A DNA stretch of 15,916 nt from Planctomycetaceae bacterium (GTDB lineage: Bacteria > Planctomycetota > Planctomycetia > Pirellulales > Pirellulaceae). A program made the position numbers and the translations under genes. Of this stretch, positions 1 to 5,988 are shown one piece after another (position 1 is the first letter of the stretch; every line of letters starts with the position of its first letter). The notes under the pieces were generated by a model that was given only the letters and a program-made list of their open reading frames with translations, made no database searches and had not been told where the DNA came from. The stretch covers positions 1 to 15,916 of the forward strand of contig JACKHN010000054.1 in NCBI GenBank assembly GCA_020638975.1. Reading direction: 5' to 3'.

Positions 1-46
1 CCTTTCCGGAATTTCAAACTGTACCACGACCGCGTCACGATACAGC

Positions 47-75
47 TTGGCCCAGATCCTACGGCTAGGTATAAT
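47..75 (+). promoter_or_regulatory. Sigma70-type promoter upstream of the PSCyt1/DUF1592 gene
   Basis: A perfect TATAAT lies at 70-75. A TTGGCC box at 47-52, matching the TTGACA consensus at four of six positions, sits exactly 17 bp upstream. Transcription would start near 82 and give a leader of about 105 nt before the ATG at 188. The spacing and position make this the best candidate for driving the two-gene operon downstream. Seen in sequence; activity is inferred. Confidence 0.55.
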
Positions 76-128
76 GGCCAGTCCCACCCGCGACAGTAGG
101 CACGACCTAGGTTTATGCTGGTTCGCCA

Positions 129-173
129 CGCATTCGCCACTGCCGCATTCCCGCCCGCCGCATTTCCTTTAGC
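129..173 (+). repeat. Three 15-bp tandem repeats in the leader of the PSCyt1/DUF1592 gene
   Basis: The 7-mer CGCATTY begins at 129, 144 and 159, an exact 15-bp period. The rest of each unit is C-rich and diverges, most of all in the third copy. The array ends 14 bp before the start codon and lies between the candidate promoter and the gene. No Shine-Dalgarno sequence is visible here. Function is unknown; it could be a small expansion or a binding array. Confidence 0.45.
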
Positions 174-187
174 CCTAGCGACTCGTC

Positions 188-2539
188 ATGCGAAACGCCC
201 GTCTGAGAACTCGCGATGCCTTGGCACGAGCCGCCCTGATGCTCGGCGTTGTAATTGCATCGCTCGCTTCCGCGACCGACGCGAAAGCCCAGACGAAGGA
301 CGAAGAACGCGAACGCTCGTTTCGCGAGCGAGTTCAACCGTTGTTAGCGAAGTACTGTGCTGACTGTCATGCCGGCGACGCGGCCGAGGGCGGCTTGAGC
401 TTCGATAAATTCAAGAAGGCTCGTCAGATCCTGGTTGGTCGCAACACCTGGTTAGGCGTACTGGCGAAGCTGCGTGTCAAGGCAATGCCGCCGGAAGACG
501 CCGAGCAGCCGACGGACGCCGAGCGGAAGTTTCTCGAAGAGTGGATCGACTCGGCAGTCCACGACATTGACTGCGTGCGTGATGCCGAACCGGGCCACGT
601 GACGATGCGGCGTTTGAATCGCCAAGAGTATCGCAACACGATTCGCGACTTGGTTGGTATCGACTACGAACCAACGGAAGAGTTTCCAGCGGACGATATC
701 GGTTACGGCTTTGACAACATTGGCGATGTACTGTCCTTGCCGCCGATTCTGATGGAGAAGTATCTCGATGCCGCTGAGGATATTCTCGATCAAGCCATCC
801 TGACCACCGGACTTGGGTTGCCGGTCGTGATGCAAAAGCGAGCCGACGCATTGTCCGGCGGCGGATCGGTGCGCGGCGACGGGCAGCGCGTCTTCCCGTC
901 CACGGGTGCTGCGGGAGCTGAGTTCAATGCTCCGCTAAGCGGGCAGTACGAGATCATTGCCACGGCGTACGGCCAGCAAGCGGGCGACGAGCCGGCGAAA
1001 ATGAGCCTTCGCTTCGATGGCAAAGAGATAACGGTCTTTGAAGTCAAAGCGACCGAGAACGAGCCGGGCACTTATAAGCTGGACGGTCGGGCGACGAGCG
1101 GCAAGCATCGCATCGAACTTGCTTTCGTGAACGATTATTACAATCCCAAAGCGAGCGATCCGAACGACCGTGACCGCAACTTGGTCATCACCCACCTCGA
1201 AGTTCGCGGTCCGCGAGAAGCGAAACGCGAACTCCCCGCGACTCACCAACGTATCCTCTTTCTCGAGCCAAGCGAGAAGCAGCCTGCCAAGGAAGTCGCG
1301 CGACAAATCCTGGAACGGTTCGCCAGTCGCGCGTATCGTCGCCCAGCGACGAGCGATGAAGTCGATCGATTGATGCAGTTGGCGAAGGTGGCTCACGATG
1401 CAGGCGATAGCTTCGAGGCATCGATCCAACTGGCGCTCCAAGCCGTGCTCGTCTCGCCGCACTTTCTGTTTCGTGTCGAAGCCATGCCACCCGCTGGTCA
1501 AGGCGAACGCACGTTGAGCGATTACGAACTCGCGACGCGACTGTCGTACTTCCTTTGGAACAGTATGCCGGATGACGAATTATTCCGACATGCTGTGCGT
1601 GGAACGTTGCGTAAGGAGAAGAACCTCGACGAGCAAGTTCGCCGGATGTTGCGAGATCCGAAGTCGGACGCTTTGGTAAACAGCTTCGCGGCCCAATGGC
1701 TACAACTGCGCAAGTTCGACGAAATGACTCCTAGCAAACGGCACTTCCCAAGCTTCGACGAGGGACTGCGGCGAGACATGCGGCGCGAGACGGAGTTGTT
1801 CTTCTCGTTTATCGTCCGCGAAGATCGCAGCGTGACGGAGTTGCTCGTCGCGGATTATACGTTTATCAACGAACGGTTGGCACGGCATTATGGCTTGCCG
1901 AACGTAAAGGGTGATCGATTTCAGCGAGTGTCTCTCGCCGGAACGCCGCGCGGCGGCCTGCTGACGCACGGGAGCATACTTACCGTTACTTCAAATCCGA
2001 CGCGCACCTCACCCGTGAAACGAGGACGCTGGGTTTTGGAGAACCTGCTGGGAGAGCCACCTCCGCCTCCACCGCCGAATGTCCCTGAGTTGATCGACGA
2101 AGGCAAAGAACTGACGGGTACATTGAGGCAGCAGATGGAGCAACATCGCGAGAACCCCAATTGTGCCGTCTGTCATGTGAAGATGGACGCTTTGGGGTTT
2201 GCCTTGGAGAACTTTGACGCCGTCGGAGCATGGCGATTGTTCGATGGCAAGCATCCGGTTGATGCTACCGGTGAACTGCCAAATGGCGGGAGATTTAACG
2301 GCCCGGCGGAACTTGCGGCGTATATGCGAGCCAATATGCAGGAGGAATTTGTGCATTGTATGTCAGAAAAAATGCTGACTTATGCACTTGGCCGAGGTTT
2401 AGAGTACTACGACCAGTGTGCGGTCGATAAGATAGTAGAAGAGCTACGTCAAAATGAATTCAGGTTCTCAGCCCTGATTCTCGGCATCGTCCAAAGCGAT
2501 CCTTTTCAAAAGCAGGGAGCCAAACGGAGCAACGAATGA
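188..2539 (+). CDS. Secreted PSCyt1/DUF1587/DUF1595/DUF1592/DUF1588/DUF1585 cytochrome-like protein
   Basis: This 783-aa exported protein has the planctomycete multidomain architecture. A Sec signal peptide occupies residues 1-34, with likely cleavage after AKA. A PSCyt1 cytochrome c-like domain (about 45-125) has CADCH at 57-61 and a probable distal ligand Met100 in MPPED. DUF1587 (about 137-203) is followed by a beta-rich insert (about 225-342) resembling carbohydrate-binding modules, then DUF1595 (about 362-428), DUF1592 (about 440-568), DUF1588 (about 585-685) with a second heme-type motif CAVCH at 659-663, and DUF1585 (about 695-772). Seven consecutive prolines (624-630) precede DUF1588, as is common in the family. 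The ATG at 188 is chosen because it starts an ideal signal peptide. The next gene overlaps by ATGA, so the two are probably translationally coupled. A periplasmic redox role is inferred from the CxxCH motifs; the substrate is unknown. Codons in about 720-763 look more AT-rich than the rest. Confidence 0.9.
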   Translation: MRNARLRTRDALARAALMLGVVIASLASATDAKAQTKDEERERSFRERVQPLLAKYCADCHAGDAAEGGLSFDKFKKARQILVGRNTWLGVLAKLRVKAMPPEDAEQPTDAERKFLEEWIDSAVHDIDCVRDAEPGHVTMRRLNRQEYRNTIRDLVGIDYEPTEEFPADDIGYGFDNIGDVLSLPPILMEKYLDAAEDILDQAILTTGLGLPVVMQKRADALSGGGSVRGDGQRVFPSTGAAGAEFNAPLSGQYEIIATAYGQQAGDEPAKMSLRFDGKEITVFEVKATENEPGTYKLDGRATSGKHRIELAFVNDYYNPKASDPNDRDRNLVITHLEVRGPREAKRELPATHQRILFLEPSEKQPAKEVARQILERFASRAYRRPATSDEVDRLMQLAKVAHDAGDSFEASIQLALQAVLVSPHFLFRVEAMPPAGQGERTLSDYELATRLSYFLWNSMPDDELFRHAVRGTLRKEKNLDEQVRRMLRDPKSDALVNSFAAQWLQLRKFDEMTPSKRHFPSFDEGLRRDMRRETELFFSFIVREDRSVTELLVADYTFINERLARHYGLPNVKGDRFQRVSLAGTPRGGLLTHGSILTVTSNPTRTSPVKRGRWVLENLLGEPPPPPPPNVPELIDEGKELTGTLRQQMEQHRENPNCAVCHVKMDALGFALENFDAVGAWRLFDGKHPVDATGELPNGGRFNGPAELAAYMRANMQEEFVHCMSEKMLTYALGRGLEYYDQCAVDKIVEELRQNEFRFSALILGIVQSDPFQKQGAKRSNE

Positions 2540-3885
2540 GCAAGCCCACGCGAATCTCACGTCGAACGGTCCTCCGCGGTCTCGGAACTGCGGTGGCTCT
2601 TCCTTGGCTGGAAGCCAGCCTGCCACGAATTGCCTTTGGTGCCGAGGCTCCGAAGGCACCCGTTCGTATGGCGTTTCTGGCCGTTCCCAACGGCAAGCAT
2701 ATGCCCGATTGGACGCCGGACAAAGCTGGCACTGATTTTGAACTGAAGTCAAGTTTGCAGCCAATCGCCAAATTCAAATCACAGATGCTTCAGTTGAGCG
2801 GTCTGGCGTTGGATGGAGGCGAAGCACATGGCGATGGACCGGGCGATCACGCTCGCAGTTGTGCGTCGTTCCTTACGGGAGCCCACCCGAAGAAGACCGA
2901 TGGGGCCGACATCTACAACGGCATCTCCGTCGATCAACTTGCGGCTGAGAAGATCGGACATCAGACACGCTTTCCCTCGCTGGAACTCGGCATCGAACGA
3001 GGCGCTCAATCCGGTAATTGCGACTCTGGCTACAGTTGTGCCTACTCTGCGAACCTCGCCTGGCGCACGCCGACATCGCCGGTCGCCAAGGAAATCGATC
3101 CGGCTGCCGTGTTCGATCGACTGTTCGGAGAAGGCAACTCCGGCGAGCAGGGCTTGGCGAAGGCAAAGCGTGATCGCTATCGCAAGAGTGTGCTGGACTT
3201 TGTTTTGGAAGATGCCAAGCAGTTGCAGAATCGGCTTGGCGCGAGCGACCAACGAAAGCTGGATGAGTACCTTTACGCGATCCGAGATATCGAACGACGT
3301 ATCGGCGGTGTCGAAAAGCTTTCGGGAGCCGAGCAAGGCATCAACTACTCCCGCCCGGCTGGTGTTCCGAAGAAGTTCGAGGATCACACGAAGTTGTTGT
3401 TCGATCTGATGACGCTCGCGTTTCAAACCGATTCGACGCGAGTGATCAGCTTTATGTACGCCAACGAAGGCAGCAATCGCAACTATCCAGAAGTGAACGT
3501 GAACGACGGGCATCACAACCTGTCGCATCACGGCAACAAACCAGAGAAACAGAAGTTGATCAGCGAGATCAATCGGTATCACATTACGTTGCTCTCGCAT
3601 TTACTGGAGCGGCTGGCCGCGATCAAGGAAGGCGACCGAACGCTGCTCGAAAACAGCATGATCTTCTACGGCAGCGGTCTCGGCGACGGAAACCGCCACA
3701 ACCACGACGACTTGCCGGTGGTGATGTTTGGTCGCGGAGGCGGTGCGTTGAAGACGGGGCGCCACATTGTCTATCCGAAGGACACGCCGCTAACAAATCT
3801 CTATCGCACGATGTTGGAAGTCGGCGGTGCCCATGTTGATTCGTTCAGCGATAGTACGGGACTTTTAGATGACGTGCTGGCCTGA
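2536..3885 (+). CDS. Tat-exported DUF1552 protein
   Basis: This 449-aa protein has the usual length and layout of the DUF1552 family. The N-terminus carries a twin-arginine motif, SRRTVLRG at residues 8-15, followed by a hydrophobic stretch and a likely cleavage site near FGAEA (34-38). Family-like conserved blocks are DHARSCASFLTG (104-115), GHHNLSHHGN (325-334) and a Gly/His-rich segment with GDGNRHNHDD (383-392). Cys162 and Cys168 could form a disulfide or bind metal. The ATG overlaps the upstream stop as ATGA, and a GGAG at 2526-2529 gives a good ribosome site 6 nt before it. DUF1552 genes are commonly found beside DUF1592/DUF1588 genes, so this is probably the folded partner exported by Tat. 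The biochemical activity is not known; the histidine-rich blocks suggest metal binding (inference). Confidence 0.9.
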   Translation: MSKPTRISRRTVLRGLGTAVALPWLEASLPRIAFGAEAPKAPVRMAFLAVPNGKHMPDWTPDKAGTDFELKSSLQPIAKFKSQMLQLSGLALDGGEAHGDGPGDHARSCASFLTGAHPKKTDGADIYNGISVDQLAAEKIGHQTRFPSLELGIERGAQSGNCDSGYSCAYSANLAWRTPTSPVAKEIDPAAVFDRLFGEGNSGEQGLAKAKRDRYRKSVLDFVLEDAKQLQNRLGASDQRKLDEYLYAIRDIERRIGGVEKLSGAEQGINYSRPAGVPKKFEDHTKLLFDLMTLAFQTDSTRVISFMYANEGSNRNYPEVNVNDGHHNLSHHGNKPEKQKLISEINRYHITLLSHLLERLAAIKEGDRTLLENSMIFYGSGLGDGNRHNHDDLPVVMFGRGGGALKTGRHIVYPKDTPLTNLYRTMLEVGGAHVDSFSDSTGLLDDVLA

Positions 3886-3893
3886 CGCGACGT

Positions 3894-3946
3894 TCAATCA
3901 ACAGGATTGATACGACTGCTATAGCCCGCATCGAGAATTTGCGGTT
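3894..3946 (+). terminator. Two weak hairpins after the DUF1552 gene, possible terminator
   Basis: Nine bases after the stop, TCAATC and GATTGA form a perfect 6-bp stem with a 5-nt loop (3894-3910). A second 5-bp stem, CCGCA/TGCGG with a 9-nt loop (3926-3944), is followed by only TTT and then a C-run. Neither is a classical GC-rich stem with a long U-tract, so termination here is only possible. The rest of the 201-bp gap to the kinase holds no gene; it has one more 6-bp inverted repeat (GACTGC/GCAGTC, 4047-4069). Confidence 0.22.
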
Positions 3947-4005
3947 TCCCCCCCAGAGGGCCTGAAAAGCGGCTGTCGCGATTTGTCGCCAATTCGTTGC
4001 GGGTG

Positions 4006-4034
4006 TGAACAGATTCGTCGCTGTGAGGTAGGAT
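4006..4034 (+). promoter_or_regulatory. Weak candidate promoter for the kinase/receiver pair
   Basis: TGAACA at 4006-4011 and TAGGAT at 4029-4034 each match the sigma70 consensus at four of six positions and are separated by exactly 17 bp. Transcription would begin near 4041, ahead of either possible kinase start. This is the best pair seen in the gap but could be chance. Confidence 0.25.
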
Positions 4035-4086
4035 TTCCATAGGGCAGACTGCAACGATACAAGGCAGTCGTTCTTGATCGGCAAGT

Positions 4087-5391
4087 GTGGGCAGCCACTA
4101 CCGACGAAATGGGGTCGCATCGAAAGCGGGGCACACAGCTTTGTCGTCCAACCTAAACATCTCCGAGTCAGGACCAATTCGTGTCCTCTTGATCGAAGAC
4201 GACGCTGCTCAGGCGCGACTGATCGAACACCTCATCACGCGCTCACCTCGCATGTTTGAGGTAGACTGGGTCGATACGCTGGCGTTAGCGCTCGAACGGA
4301 TTGCCGAGGGTGGCCTAGATGTCGCCGTTGTCGATCTCGGCCTTCCTGACAGTCAAGGCCTTGCCACATTTGATGCCGTACGTGCAGCCAATGCCTTTCT
4401 TCCCGCAGTGGTGATGACTGGCACCGAGTGTGAAGAACAGGCCACCGAGGCGGTTCGTCGCGGGGCACAGGATTACATCGTCAAAGGCCAGCACGCAGGC
4501 CCGACGATCTCGCGAGCCTTGCGATATGCTGTCGAACGCCAACGACTCGAAGAAAAACTGCGCCAGTCTCAGAAGATGGAAGCCGTGGGAGCACTCGCCA
4601 GTGGCGTGGCTCATGAATTCAACAACCTGCTCCAAGCCATCGTGGGCTACACAAGATTCGCGATGGAGGGACTACCTCCCAACGATCTCCGGCATCGAGA
4701 CTTGTCAAAGGCACTCGATGCGGCGAACCAAGCTGCCGGATTGACGCGACAACTGCTGAACTTCAGCCGCCACGATGGACCCACCAAGCGTGCGACAAGT
4801 ATCGCAGAACTCATTGCGGATGTTTCCGAACTCGTTGCCCCGCTGCTCGGCGACCAGTGGCGACTCGAAACGGAATTGCCTTCCGAGGACTCGATTCTCG
4901 TCGCGGATGCTGGCATGCTCCAACAGACACTGATGAACCTTTGTATCAACGCGCGTGATGCGATGCCGACGGGCGGGACGGTAACTATCGAATCACGTGA
5001 GGTTCGGCTTACGCCAGCCAACAGCGCGAAACTGCTAGGCGTGGCGCCAGGCGACTACGTGATTCTCGCGGTTCGCGACCGCGGTTGCGGTATCCCCGCC
5101 GAGTTGCGCGAGCGCATCTTGGAGCCCTTCTTCACGACGAAAGAACCGGGCAAAGGAACTGGTCTCGGACTCGCGATGGTCTACTCGATCGCGAAACAAC
5201 ATGGGGGTCACCTTCGGATCGAAAGTGAAGAAGGCGTTGGTTCGACCTTTGCAATCTACTTGCCAAAGTGCGCCCAGGAGTCTGTGACGCACGAACCTGT
5301 CAGCAGTAAGGATATTGGATTCAACGGTCTGCTGGCCATCGACAACTGTTCGGCCCTCGCAGACCAATTGTTATCGCCTCAGGCAACTTGA
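4087..5391 (+). CDS. Cytoplasmic hybrid histidine kinase, REC-HisKA-HATPase, without sensor domain
   Basis: Residues 31-145 form a receiver: acidic pocket Glu37/Asp38/Asp39, phosphoacceptor Asp83 (VVDLGLP), Thr111 and Lys133. A short helical linker leads to the HisKA dimerisation domain (about 158-230) with the H-box VAHEFNN, His176. The HATPase domain (about 265-394) shows an N-box NLCINARDAM (Asn288), DRGCGI (331-336), EPFFTTKE and GKGTGLGL (355-362), so all ATP-binding boxes are present. There is no signal peptide, membrane segment or PAS domain; the receiver is the input. The final 40 residues lack a complete domain, though residues 413-429 (LLAIDNCSALADQLLS) resemble the first strand and helix of a receiver. 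The start is uncertain: GTG at 4087 gives a non-conserved 30-residue lead, and TTG at 4141 would begin just before the receiver. The TGA stop is in frame with the next gene. Confidence 0.85.
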   Translation: MGSHYRRNGVASKAGHTALSSNLNISESGPIRVLLIEDDAAQARLIEHLITRSPRMFEVDWVDTLALALERIAEGGLDVAVVDLGLPDSQGLATFDAVRAANAFLPAVVMTGTECEEQATEAVRRGAQDYIVKGQHAGPTISRALRYAVERQRLEEKLRQSQKMEAVGALASGVAHEFNNLLQAIVGYTRFAMEGLPPNDLRHRDLSKALDAANQAAGLTRQLLNFSRHDGPTKRATSIAELIADVSELVAPLLGDQWRLETELPSEDSILVADAGMLQQTLMNLCINARDAMPTGGTVTIESREVRLTPANSAKLLGVAPGDYVILAVRDRGCGIPAELRERILEPFFTTKEPGKGTGLGLAMVYSIAKQHGGHLRIESEEGVGSTFAIYLPKCAQESVTHEPVSSKDIGFNGLLAIDNCSALADQLLSPQAT

Positions 5392-5436
5392 CTTGACGGA
5401 AGCCGTCTGGATACTTTCACTCGACTAGGCAACATC

Positions 5437-5835
5437 ATGAGCGATTCCCCATTCCAAGTGTTGGTCATCGACGATGAAGCGGTCGTCCGCGAGTTGACGA
5501 TCCGAGCCTTGGATCACGAGGGTTTTGAATGCTCACCGGCAATCAACGGTGAACAAGCGCTCAAGATGCTCGATATGAAGGATTACGACGTTGTCGTGAC
5601 GGATCTGCGAATGCCGAATGTTCATGGACATGCGTTGGCCGTTGATCTGTTGGCTCGCGAGAAACGTCCGTTGATCTATGTTGTGACGGGAGTCGTCGAA
5701 CCAAAGCTTGCCAAGGATCTGCTGACTCGAGGCATCGATGACGTTTTCTTTAAGCCCGTTGACCACGAGATGCTGGCGGTCAAAATCGCTGCGAGACTTG
5801 AACTGCAGAGCAATCGGCTCGCGAGCGTGACCTAA
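5437..5835 (+). CDS. Stand-alone receiver-domain response regulator
   Basis: This 132-aa protein is a single CheY-like receiver with no output domain. The acidic pair is Asp12/Asp13 (VLVIDDE), the phosphoacceptor is Asp56 (VVVTDLRMPN), the switch Thr is Thr84 and the conserved Lys is Lys106 (FFKP). The fold is complete and ends about 10 residues after the last helix. ATG is preceded by a weak AGG about 10 nt upstream. It starts 45 bp after the kinase stop and in the same reading frame with no other stop between, so it may be the detached C-terminal receiver of a hybrid kinase or simply the cognate regulator. Without DNA-binding or enzymatic output it must act by protein contact or phosphotransfer. 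Confidence 0.88.
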   Translation: MSDSPFQVLVIDDEAVVRELTIRALDHEGFECSPAINGEQALKMLDMKDYDVVVTDLRMPNVHGHALAVDLLAREKRPLIYVVTGVVEPKLAKDLLTRGIDDVFFKPVDHEMLAVKIAARLELQSNRLASVT

Positions 5836-5897
5836 CCAATCCGTTCCAACTGTCCCACCTGCGCCGCTTGTGAGGATCATACAGGCCAAGCGTTTTG

Positions 5898-5926
5898 TGG
5901 ACAGGTCGGCAAGAGCGTGCTGTAAT
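5898..5926 (+). promoter_or_regulatory. Strong sigma70-type promoter upstream of the PSCyt2/LamG/PSD1 gene
   Basis: TGGACA at 5898-5903 matches the -35 consensus at five of six positions, and TGTAAT at 5921-5926 matches the -10 at five of six, with a 17-bp spacer. Transcription would start near 5933, giving a leader of about 56 nt to the ATG at 5989. The TTG at 5926 lies on the last base of the -10 box, which argues against it as a start codon. No clear terminator is seen between the receiver stop at 5835 and this promoter. Confidence 0.55.
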
Positions 5927-5988
5927 TGAAGAGTAGATACGGACAGCCATCTCGGCGGACGACTTTCGGTTACTCTTTGGCGAATTCA

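Noticed and set aside
115..363. 82-aa plus-strand frame overlapping the first gene start, with AF-rich repeats
   Set aside because: It overlaps the signal-peptide coding region in another frame, and its composition reflects the tandem repeats; no support as a gene.
2779..3600. 273-aa open frame on the minus strand
   Set aside because: It lies wholly inside the DUF1552 gene, opposite strand, with no recognisable domain; a frame shadow in GC-rich DNA.
4047..4069. 6-bp inverted repeat GACTGC/GCAGTC with an 11-nt loop
   Set aside because: Too short and loop too long to support a regulatory or terminator call on its own.
5389..5391. TGA as a selenocysteine codon
   Set aside because: No hairpin of SECIS type was seen just after it, and neither the context nor the domain calls for selenocysteine.
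5926..5988. TTG start extending the DUF1549/DUF1553 protein by 21 residues
   Set aside because: It lies in the candidate -10 box and would put charged residues before a clear signal peptide that begins at ATG 5989.
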